Positions 1 to 5,140 of a stretch of DNA of 5,497 nucleotides are shown here, one piece after another. Made by a program: the position numbers and the translations under genes. The stretch is from CAZABP01 sp964483245. GTDB lineage: Bacteria > Planctomycetota > UBA1135 > UBA2386. Numbering within the stretch: position 1 is the stretch's first letter; each line of letters starts with the position of its first letter. Where the stretch lies: contig CAZABP010000105.1 in assembly GCA_964483245.1 (NCBI GenBank), positions 1 to 5,497 on the forward strand. Direction: 5' to 3'. Below the pieces are notes generated by a model, which searched no databases, had not been told where the DNA came from, and saw only the letters and a program-made list of their open reading frames with translations.

Positions 1-1
1 G

Positions 2-1423
2 GAGCAGGTGATGCGGATCGCCAACCTCGTCGCCGGCTTCTCGATGAACGAGGCGGACGAGCTGCGCAAGGCGATGGGCAAGAAGAAGCCGGAGGTCATG
101 GCGAAGTTCAAGGACCAGTTCGTCGCCGGCGCGCGCGCGCACGGGCATGCGGCCGAGTTCGCCCGCGAGCTGTTCGAGACGATCGAGTTCTTCGCCGGCT
201 ACGGGTTCAACAAGTCGCACTCGGCGGCGTACGCGCTGTTGACGTACCGCACCGCGTGGCTGAAGGCGCACCACCCGCTCGAGTTCTTCGCCGCCAATGC
301 GACGGTCGAAAGCGGCAACTCCGACAAACTCAAGGAGTTCGTCGACGAGGCGCGGCGGCACGGGATGCCGGTGCTGCCGCCGGACGTCAATCACAGCGAG
401 CGGGCCTTCTCGGTCGAAGCAGACCGGATCCGCTTCGGCCTCGGCGCGATCAAGGGGGTCGGCACGCGCGCGGCCGAGCTGCTGGTCGCCGAACGGCAGC
501 AGCATGGGCCGTTCCCCTCGCTCGAAGACCTGTGCACGCGCGTCGACTCGACCGTGTTGAACCGCGCGACGCTGGAAGCGCTCGCGCGTTCCGGCGCCTG
601 CGCCGGGCTCGGGCTGACGCGCAAGGCGGCGTTCGAGCAGATCGACGTCGCGATGCGCGGCGCGGTCGTCGCGCGCGAGGACCGGCGCCGGGGGCAACGC
701 AACCTGTTCGCGCCGGCCGGGGCCGCAGTCGCCGCCGCACCGGCGGCGCCGGAGGGCGAAGAGTGGGGCCAGCAGGAGCGGCTCGCGCACGAGAAGGCGG
801 CGCTCGGGTTCTATCTGTCCGGCCATCCGCTCGAGAAGCGGGCGCGCGTGCTGGCGCACTTCGCCGACACCGAGCTGCGGCAGCTGCGCGAGCTCGAGAG
901 CGGCGCGCAGGTGCGCGTCGCCGGGATGATCAGCGCGGTCCGGATCCTGTCGATCAAGAGCGGGCGCAATGCGGGGCAGAAGATGGCGCGGTTCCAGCTC
1001 GAGGACCTGGACACCTCGGTGCCGGCGACCTGCTTCGCGCGCGCCTACGCCACGCTGAAGGACCGCATCGTCGACGACGCGATCGTGTTCGTGCGCGCAC
1101 GGCTGGAGGGGGGCGAGGAACCGGCGCTGCTGGTCGACGACGTGGAACCGGCGGACCGCGTCGTCCGGCGCGAAGTGCACTCCCTCGTGCTGCATCTCGA
1201 GGCCGAGCGCTGCAGCGCGCGCCGGCTGGACGAGATCGCCGCCGCCGCCGCCGCACATCGCGGGAGCCACCGGATCCTGTTCGAGGTGCGCGACGGGGAG
1301 CAGTGCAACTGGGTCCAGGCGGGACCGGACTTCGCCGTGGAACTGTCGGACGAGCTGATCGAGCAGCTGACGCAGATCGTCGGGGCGGACCGGCTCTCGT
1401 TCGTGCGCCGCCCGCCGGCTTGA
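2..1423 (+). CDS. dnaE: DNA polymerase III subunit alpha, C-terminal part (5' end outside window)
   Basis: Catalytic subunit of the replicative DNA polymerase III (dNTP-dependent 5'-3' synthesis in the cytoplasmic replisome). The frame is open from base 2, so the PHP domain and catalytic aspartates lie upstream; about 473 residues of a protein usually near 1150 are present. The start of the fragment matches the conserved DnaE blocks EQVMRIA, RKAMGKKKPE and FAGYGFNKSHSAAYA. A helix-hairpin-helix region follows around 425-620 (core GLGAIKGVG). A beta-clamp binding pentapeptide, QRNLF, lies at 695-709, where E. coli has QADMF. The conserved FYLSGHPLE block is near 808-834, and an OB-fold domain spans about 905-1105. 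A C-terminal alpha/beta domain ends in FVRRPPA before TGA. The whole tail aligns colinearly with E. coli DnaE from memory, with no frameshift. An in-frame GCC run at 1238-1252 encodes alanines. Identification is very secure; the numbering of the full protein is not visible. Confidence 0.97.
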   Translation, partial: EQVMRIANLVAGFSMNEADELRKAMGKKKPEVMAKFKDQFVAGARAHGHAAEFARELFETIEFFAGYGFNKSHSAAYALLTYRTAWLKAHHPLEFFAANATVESGNSDKLKEFVDEARRHGMPVLPPDVNHSERAFSVEADRIRFGLGAIKGVGTRAAELLVAERQQHGPFPSLEDLCTRVDSTVLNRATLEALARSGACAGLGLTRKAAFEQIDVAMRGAVVAREDRRRGQRNLFAPAGAAVAAAPAAPEGEEWGQQERLAHEKAALGFYLSGHPLEKRARVLAHFADTELRQLRELESGAQVRVAGMISAVRILSIKSGRNAGQKMARFQLEDLDTSVPATCFARAYATLKDRIVDDAIVFVRARLEGGEEPALLVDDVEPADRVVRREVHSLVLHLEAERCSARRLDEIAAAAAAHRGSHRILFEVRDGEQCNWVQAGPDFAVELSDELIEQLTQIVGADRLSFVRRPPA

Positions 1424-1437
1424 CCGACCCGGTGGCA

Positions 1438-1452
1438 CCGCCGGCATGGCGG
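1438..1452 (+). terminator. weak hairpin after dnaE
   Basis: Fifteen bases after the dnaE stop, CCGCC and GGCGG form a 5-bp stem around a 5-base loop (GGCAT). The following sequence is C-rich, with no T tract, so this is not a classical intrinsic terminator. In DNA this rich in GC, such stems arise by chance. It is listed only because it is the best stem directly behind dnaE; Rho-dependent termination or read-through into the next operon is equally possible. Confidence 0.18.
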
Positions 1453-1491
1453 GCCCCTCCCCCACGATCCTGCGTAACGCGCGGCGTGGGC

Positions 1492-1497
1492 TAGACT
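1492..1497 (+). promoter_or_regulatory. possible -10 element of the sulfotransferase operon
   Basis: TAGACT matches four of six positions of the sigma-70 -10 consensus TATAAT and lies in the only non-coding gap before the operon, about 130 bases ahead of the first start codon. The bases at the expected -35 position (around 1469-1475, CCTGCGT) match poorly. It is a candidate only; transcription could also start elsewhere or continue from dnaE. Confidence 0.25.
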
Positions 1498-1586
1498 CCT
1501 GGGGCCCTTCGTTCCTCCGCATCGCGTCGAGCGCGATCGCGGCGGGCTGCCCCAGGGTCGTGACCACTGCTGCCTGCCCCGCCCGA

Positions 1587-1607
1587 GCCGGTGTGCCCCG
1601 CACCGGC
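1587..1607 (+). promoter_or_regulatory. 9-bp inverted repeat in the leader of the ASST-like gene
   Basis: Bases 1587-1595 and 1599-1607 pair over nine positions around a three-base CCC loop. Eight pairs are Watson-Crick and one is a G-U type pair (1594 with 1600). The hairpin ends 17 bases before the ATG at 1625, so in RNA it would sit just upstream of the ribosome landing region. It could modulate translation, bind a regulator as DNA, or be a chance result of high GC. No T tract follows, so termination is unlikely. Confidence 0.35.
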
Positions 1608-1614
1608 GTCCCTG

Positions 1615-1624
1615 CGTTCGAACG
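1615..1624. promoter_or_regulatory. perfect 10-bp palindrome abutting the ASST-like start codon
   Basis: CGTTCGAACG is its own reverse complement and ends directly at the ATG at 1625. It occupies the place where a Shine-Dalgarno sequence would be expected, and none is visible there. It may be an operator half or a chance palindrome. Its position between a strong inverted repeat and the start codon makes it worth noting. Confidence 0.25.
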
Positions 1625-2962
1625 ATGACAGCGACTGTGCCGCGGAACGAGCGGGTGGCCCGGATCTGGTTCCAGCTTTCGGTGCTGGTGCTGGTGTTCC
1701 TCGGCGGCTTCCTGGTCTCGCACTACCGCTGGTTCCCGCACGCATTCCTGGCGCAGGCACTCGCGCAGATGGAATCGGCGGGCGCCGGCGCGCCGGCAGT
1801 ACCGCTGTACGCCCACCCGCGGCGTCATCCGTTGCAGGGGGTCGTCGCGCACCGCCCGGATGCGGGACCACCAGGCTGCATCCTGCTGACGACCCACTGG
1901 CCGGGCGATCCGGAGCTGCCCGGCGTCGCGCTGATCGACCGCGCAGGCGCGGTACTGCACCGCTGGGCCGTGGATCCGGCGGCGATCTGGCGCGGCGCGA
2001 AGCGATCCGACTCGGTCGGCGCCGGCCTGGACCGCGCCGACAACTCGATCCACGGCACGTACCTGTTCCCGGACGGCGACCTGCTGTGCAGCGTCGACTA
2101 CGTCGGGCTGGTCCGGCTCGGTCCAGGCGGCGAGGTGCGCTGGCGGATCGACGAGCGGACGCACCACTCGGTCACGCGCGCGGACGACGGCAACTTCTGG
2201 GTCTGCGCCGCGCGCTGGCTGGAACAACAGGAGGACGTGACACGGCGGTTCCCCGGGCTGACCGCGCCGCTGGTCGAAGACCTGGCGCTGTGCATCTCAC
2301 CGCAGGGGGAGGTCTTGTGTGAGCTCAGCATGTTGGAGGTCGTCTACGGCTCCGAGCTGCGCCCACTGTTGTGGCAGATGCCGCGCTCGAAGGACCTGCT
2401 GCACATGAACGACGTCGAGCCGCTGCCGGCCGGCCTCGCGGCCGGGTACCCGTCGTTCACCGCCGGCGACCTGCTGGTCTCGCTGCGCGACCTCGCGCTG
2501 GTGTTGGTCTGCTCGGCAGATGGCACGCAGATCAAGTGGTCGGCCCCGCGCCCGCTGTTCGGCCAGCACGACCCGGACTTCGTCGGCGATGGCTGGATCA
2601 GCGTGTTCGACAACCAGGCCGAAGAATCGCTGGACGGACGCTTCCTCGGTGGCAGCCGGCTGCTCGCGTTCCGGCCGCACACCGGGGAACGCCGGCAGCT
2701 GTATCCGGCAGCCGAGGATCCATCGTCGGGCGAGCGGCGCTTCTTCACGATCCGTTGTGGGAAGGCGCAGCCGCTGCCGCTCGGTCACTGGTTGCTGACC
2801 GAGTCCTGCGCCGGCCGGGTGTTCGAGATCGACGCCGATGGGCGGACGGTGTGGGAGTGGTTCCACGCGCCGCGCGCCGACGGCCTGACGATCGCCGAAG
2901 TCCAGGAAGGCACCGCGTATCCATTCACCGCCGCTGACATCGCGCAGTGGCAGCACCAATGA
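1625..2962 (+). CDS. membrane-anchored arylsulfotransferase (ASST)-like beta-propeller protein
   Basis: A 445-residue protein of the PAPS-independent arylsulfotransferase type (Pfam ASST / Arylsulfotran_2 group). Enzymes of this family move a sulfuryl group from an aryl sulfate donor to an acceptor through a sulfohistidine, normally in the periplasm. Residues about 14-32 are a hydrophobic helix after an Arg-containing N terminus and look like an uncleaved signal anchor, placing the rest outside the cytoplasm. Seen motifs are HHSVTRADDGN (H180/H181), HMNDVEPLP (H260), VSLRD (R288), GQHDPDF (H315) and VFDN. They match in order and type the two histidines, arginine and nucleophilic histidine of enterobacterial ASST. 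Repeated W/G/D-rich strands such as GRTVWEWF fit a propeller. The segment from R288 to H315 is much shorter than in E. coli ASST and lacks its disulfide loop. The ATG at 1625 is chosen by homology of the signal anchor; no ribosome binding site is visible. First gene of a four-gene operon. Donor and acceptor are unknown. Confidence 0.85.
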   Translation: MTATVPRNERVARIWFQLSVLVLVFLGGFLVSHYRWFPHAFLAQALAQMESAGAGAPAVPLYAHPRRHPLQGVVAHRPDAGPPGCILLTTHWPGDPELPGVALIDRAGAVLHRWAVDPAAIWRGAKRSDSVGAGLDRADNSIHGTYLFPDGDLLCSVDYVGLVRLGPGGEVRWRIDERTHHSVTRADDGNFWVCAARWLEQQEDVTRRFPGLTAPLVEDLALCISPQGEVLCELSMLEVVYGSELRPLLWQMPRSKDLLHMNDVEPLPAGLAAGYPSFTAGDLLVSLRDLALVLVCSADGTQIKWSAPRPLFGQHDPDFVGDGWISVFDNQAEESLDGRFLGGSRLLAFRPHTGERRQLYPAAEDPSSGERRFFTIRCGKAQPLPLGHWLLTESCAGRVFEIDADGRTVWEWFHAPRADGLTIAEVQEGTAYPFTAADIAQWQHQ

Positions 2963-2980
2963 CGCATCGACCGACCTGTC

Positions 2981-2984
2981 GGAG
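2981..2984 (+). promoter_or_regulatory. ribosome binding site of the 84-residue protein
   Basis: GGAG lies five bases before the ATG at 2990, in the 27-base gap after the ASST-like stop codon. It supports this start. A short stem (CCGA at 2971-2974 with TCGG at 2979-2982) could partly cover it. Confidence 0.6.
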
Positions 2985-2989
2985 TCCGC

Positions 2990-3244
2990 ATGACCCTGTT
3001 CGCCGCTGACGACCTGTTGCTGCTGTCCTCGCTCGCCTATCTCGGCCCCGGTGGCGCGCTGTCGGCGATCGGCGCGTTCCTGGCGCTGTTGGCGGCGGTG
3101 GTGCTCGCGTTCGTCGGTTTCGTCTGGTACCCGGTGCAGCGCCTGCGCCGCACGTGGCGCGAACGGCGCCGCCGGCGGGACAGCGCGGCAGCGACCCCAG
3201 CTGCCGAGCAACCGGCGACCCAAGGGGAGCAGGCGACCACGTGA
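2990..3244 (+). CDS. small membrane protein with a YLGPGG motif, function unknown
   Basis: An 84-residue protein I cannot assign to a named family. It has a hydrophobic N-terminal stretch (residues 9-18), then the turn-like motif YLGPGG (17-22), then a clear membrane helix at about 24-46 (ALSAIGAFLALLAAVVLAFV and on). The helix is followed by WYPVQRLRR and a dense arginine run (51-63), and the tail is Ala/Pro/Gln/Thr-rich. By the positive-inside rule, the arginine-rich tail faces the cytoplasm. Small bacterial membrane proteins with a Y-x-(G/D)-P-G-x-G motif at the start of a helix are familiar from memory, but none with a function I can quote. It has a good ribosome binding site, follows the ASST-like gene by 27 bases, and its stop overlaps the next start. 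This suggests a partner role for one of the sulfotransferases, for example as a scaffold or carrier-handling subunit. That role is inference only. Confidence 0.82.
   Translation: MTLFAADDLLLLSSLAYLGPGGALSAIGAFLALLAAVVLAFVGFVWYPVQRLRRTWRERRRRRDSAAATPAAEQPATQGEQATT
3226..3229 (+). promoter_or_regulatory. ribosome binding site supporting the GTG start at 3241
   Basis: GGAG within AAGGGGAG lies 11 bases before the GTG at 3241, slightly far but usable. A second purine group (AGG at 3231-3233) is seven bases away. This supports starting the next gene at the GTG instead of at the upstream in-frame ATG at 3154, which would overlap the previous gene by 91 bases. Confidence 0.45.
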
Positions 3245-3621
3245 GCTGGCTCGGCGCGCTGCTCGCGGTCTCGCTGTGCCTTTGCCTGCTGCGGTGGTTG
3301 CGCGTGCCGGCGCAGGCGACACAGGTCGCCGCGCAGTTGCGCACCGCACTCGCGGAGCTGCGTGATCCGGCCCTCGAGGAACGCGAGAAGGAGCGCCGGG
3401 TGCGCGCGCACGCGCTGACATCGCTGCAGCAGTTCGCCGTCATCGCGGCGGCGACCGCCGTCGCCGTCGGGGTACCGGCGCTGCTGCTGTGGCTCGGCGA
3501 TCGCACCGGCGTGCTGCGCCTGGAGCCGGTCCTCGTCACGATGGCCGGTTGGCCGTTCCTGCTGATCACGACGCTCGGGATCGCGCTGCTGCTGTGCCTG
3601 CGGCGCCAGCCGCGGCCGTGA
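3241..3621 (+). CDS. three-helix membrane protein, function unknown
   Basis: A 126-residue protein read from GTG 3241, whose first three bases overlap the previous TGA (GTGA). This start places a membrane helix right at the N terminus. An in-frame ATG at 3154 would add 29 residues of polar sequence that looks like the neighbouring frame, so I reject it. Helix 1 is at about 3-20. A charged, Arg/Glu-rich helical stretch follows at 25-64, with RDPALEEREKERRVRAH at its centre. Helix 2 is at about 65-85 and helix 3 at about 97-120, and the C terminus is RRQPRP. Charge distribution predicts the 21-64 segment and the C terminus in the cytoplasm, joined by a short periplasmic loop (86-96). I see no enzyme motif and recognise no family with a known role. 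The position between the small membrane protein and the sulfotransferase, with overlaps on both sides, suggests it is made in fixed ratio with them. It may recruit the soluble sulfotransferase to the membrane, which is inference. Confidence 0.8.
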   Translation: MSWLGALLAVSLCLCLLRWLRVPAQATQVAAQLRTALAELRDPALEEREKERRVRAHALTSLQQFAVIAAATAVAVGVPALLLWLGDRTGVLRLEPVLVTMAGWPFLLITTLGIALLLCLRRQPRP

Positions 3622-4718
3622 GCTTCCAGAACCAGTACTCGTTCGCCGACCGTCTGCTGCACCGGCTCGCGTTCGCCACGCCGGCGGCGCAGGTCGGTCT
3701 GGCGGATCTGGAGGAGCGGATCTTCCGGCGCCGGTTGGCGGGGATCGAGGCAGTCGCTCCGGTGTTTGTCACGGCGCTGCCGCGCGCCGGCACGACGATC
3801 CTGCTGGAGGTGCTGGCCGGGATGGCGGAGTTCGCGACACATACGTACCGCGACATGCCGTTCCTGCTCTGCCCGCTGCTGTGGGACCGGGTGGCGGCGC
3901 CGTTCCGGCGCCCGCGCCCGGCCCGCGAACGCGCGCATGGGGATGGCATCCTGATCGGGCCGGACAGTCCCGAGGCGTTCGAAGAGATCCTGTGGCGGCG
4001 GTTCTGGCCGGCGCAGTACGGCGCCGAGGTGATCCGGCCATGGGCACGCTGCGACGACCCGGAGTTCGTCGCGTTCCTGCGCGCGCACATGCGCAAGATC
4101 ATCGCGCTGCGCCAGCGCGGGTCACCGCACGCACGCCGCTACGCGTCGAAGAACAACCTGAACATCGCGCGGCTGCGCGCGCTGGCGCAGGCACTGCCGG
4201 ATGCCACGCTGGTCGTGCTGTTCCGCGAGCCGCTGCAGCACGCCCACTCGCTGCACCGCCAGCACCTGCGCTTCGGCGAACTGCACCGCCGCGACCCGTT
4301 CGCGCGGCGCTACATGGCGGCGATCGGGCACTACGACTTCGGCGCCAACCTGAAACCGGTCGACTTCGATGGCTGGCACGCCCGGCGGTCGACGGCGGAC
4401 CCGCAGCAGCTCGCGTTCTGGGTCGAATACTGGATCGCGACGTACGGCGCGATCCTCCGTGACGCCGACGCAGCACGGGTCCACTGGCTGCGGTTCGAGT
4501 CGCTGGCGCAGCTGGAGCTGCAGCAGCTCGCCGCGGTGCTCGGCACCGAGGATCACGCCGGCTTGCGCGGTGCGGCCGTGCGGCTCACGCCGGTCGCCCC
4601 GGTCCCGGTCGACTTCGCGGCGGTTCCGGCGGAGCTGCGGGACGCCGCCCGCGCGCTGCACGCAGAACTCTGCGCGCGCGCGCTCGGCGCGCCGGAACCG
4701 GCTATTCGGCGGTCGTGA
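3618..4718 (+). CDS. PAPS-dependent sulfotransferase family protein
   Basis: A 366-residue soluble protein of the bacterial sulfotransferase family (Sulfotransfer_3-like), expected to transfer sulfate from 3'-phosphoadenylyl sulfate to a hydroxyl or similar group in the cytoplasm. The 5' phosphosulfate loop is visible as ALPRAGTTIL (residues 53-62). The 3'-phosphate site is VVLFREPLQHAHS, with R203 and S211 eight residues apart, the spacing known from sulfotransferases. A KNNLN block precedes it, as usual in the family. YRDMPF and AHGDG/SPEAFEE blocks between the two sites look like subfamily signatures. No signal peptide or membrane helix is seen. The GTG at 3618 is chosen: it overlaps the previous TGA as GTGA, and the protein begins sensibly with SFQNQYSFADRL. 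The upstream ATG at 3489 would read 43 residues of shadow sequence. No ribosome binding site is visible, which fits translational coupling. The 3' end overlaps rplQ by 17 bases. The acceptor substrate is unknown. Confidence 0.88.
   Translation: MSFQNQYSFADRLLHRLAFATPAAQVGLADLEERIFRRRLAGIEAVAPVFVTALPRAGTTILLEVLAGMAEFATHTYRDMPFLLCPLLWDRVAAPFRRPRPARERAHGDGILIGPDSPEAFEEILWRRFWPAQYGAEVIRPWARCDDPEFVAFLRAHMRKIIALRQRGSPHARRYASKNNLNIARLRALAQALPDATLVVLFREPLQHAHSLHRQHLRFGELHRRDPFARRYMAAIGHYDFGANLKPVDFDGWHARRSTADPQQLAFWVEYWIATYGAILRDADAARVHWLRFESLAQLELQQLAAVLGTEDHAGLRGAAVRLTPVAPVPVDFAAVPAELRDAARALHAELCARALGAPEPAIRRS
4678..4692. terminator. all-GC hairpin beyond the rplQ stop, possible terminator
   Basis: GCGCGC at 4678-4683 and GCGCGC at 4687-4692 can form a six-pair all-GC stem around a three-base loop. 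It lies ten bases beyond the rplQ stop on the - strand and inside the last codons of the sulfotransferase gene on the + strand. There is no T tract in either direction. With no intergenic space between the convergent genes, any terminator of the rpoA-rplQ transcript must lie inside the sulfotransferase gene, and this is the nearest strong stem. Alternating GC sequence also pairs in shifted registers, so the call is weak. Confidence 0.22.
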
Positions 4719-5112
4719 CGGCGGCCTGCTGCTCGAGCTTGCGCTCCAGCACGCGGTTGCCGACGAGTTCGAGCAGCGCCTTGCTGCCGCCGTCGCCGAT
4801 CCGGTAGCCGGGGAGGCGCACGATCCGCGTGTAGCCACCCGGGCGGCTCGCGTAGCGCGGGCCGATCTCGTCGAACAGCTTCTTCACCGCCGCGCGATCC
4901 TGCAGCACGCTCATCGCGCGCCGGATCCGCGCCAGGCTGCGCTCCTTGCCGAGCGTGATCAGCTTCTCGACCGCGCCGCGCAGCCCCTTGGCCAGCGTCA
5001 GCGTCGTCTCGACGCGCTCGTGCACGATGACCGAGCGGATGAAGTTGCGCGTCGTCGCCTGACGATGCGCCGTCTTCCGCCCCAGCTTCTTGCCTGCAAC
5101 ACGATGTCTCAT
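4702..5112 (-). CDS. rplQ: 50S ribosomal protein L17
   Basis: L17 of the large ribosomal subunit, 136 residues (E. coli 127), binding 23S rRNA near the exit tunnel side of the ribosome. The N terminus MRHRVAGKKLGRKTAHRQA is the typical L17 opening. The conserved HERVETTLTLAKGLR and AVEKLITLGK blocks follow, then LFDEIGPRYASRPGGYTRI. The C-terminal LLELVGNRVLERKLEQQ is also typical, with a short extra tail. ATG is preceded by GAGG at six bases' distance. It follows rpoA by 28 bases, the usual rpoA-rplQ order, and is almost certainly co-transcribed as the last gene of the operon. The TAG stop lies inside the end of the oppositely oriented sulfotransferase gene (17-bp overlap). Confidence 0.97.
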   Translation of the reverse strand: MRHRVAGKKLGRKTAHRQATTRNFIRSVIVHERVETTLTLAKGLRGAVEKLITLGKERSLARIRRAMSVLQDRAAVKKLFDEIGPRYASRPGGYTRIVRLPGYRIGDGGSKALLELVGNRVLERKLEQQAAVTTAE

Positions 5113-5118
5113 GGTCGT

Positions 5119-5122
5119 CCTC
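5119..5122 (-). promoter_or_regulatory. ribosome binding site of rplQ
   Basis: Read on the - strand, GAGG lies six bases before the rplQ ATG in the 28-base rpoA-rplQ gap. This is good spacing, so rplQ can be initiated independently of rpoA. Confidence 0.6.
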
Positions 5123-5140
5123 GTCGCGCCGCCGGCGCGG

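Noticed and set aside
1238..1255. GCC triplet run in dnaE as a possible phase-variable repeat
   Set aside because: The repeat unit is three bases, so changes stay in frame and only alter an alanine stretch. Five copies are ordinary in GC-rich coding DNA.
256..1494. 412-codon open frame on the + strand inside dnaE
   Set aside because: It overlaps the certain dnaE frame, and its Arg/Ala/Gly-rich product is typical of a shadow frame in GC-rich DNA. No motif is seen.
1591..2322. 243-codon + strand frame overlapping the start of the ASST-like gene
   Set aside because: It is Arg/Gly/Ala-rich without motifs. The +1 frame from 1625 carries the signal anchor and ASST motifs.
2297..3421. 374-codon open frame on the - strand opposite the ASST-like gene and the small membrane genes
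   Set aside because: It has low-complexity Arg/Pro/Ala/Gln-rich composition and no motif. It is antisense to three genes with convincing family motifs or membrane helices.
3774..3803. ALPRAGTTIL read as a P-loop NTPase Walker A
   Set aside because: It lacks the GxxxxGK[ST] lysine pattern. With the R203/S211 pair downstream it fits the sulfotransferase phosphosulfate loop instead.
2925..4088. 387-codon open frame on the - strand opposite the membrane genes and the sulfotransferase
   Set aside because: It is a shadow of the sulfotransferase frame, with Arg-rich repetitive composition and no recognisable domain.
4122..4838. 238-codon - strand frame spanning the sulfotransferase end and the start of the rplQ 3' part
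   Set aside because: It overlaps rplQ on the same strand in another frame and also the sulfotransferase. Its composition is that of a shadow frame.
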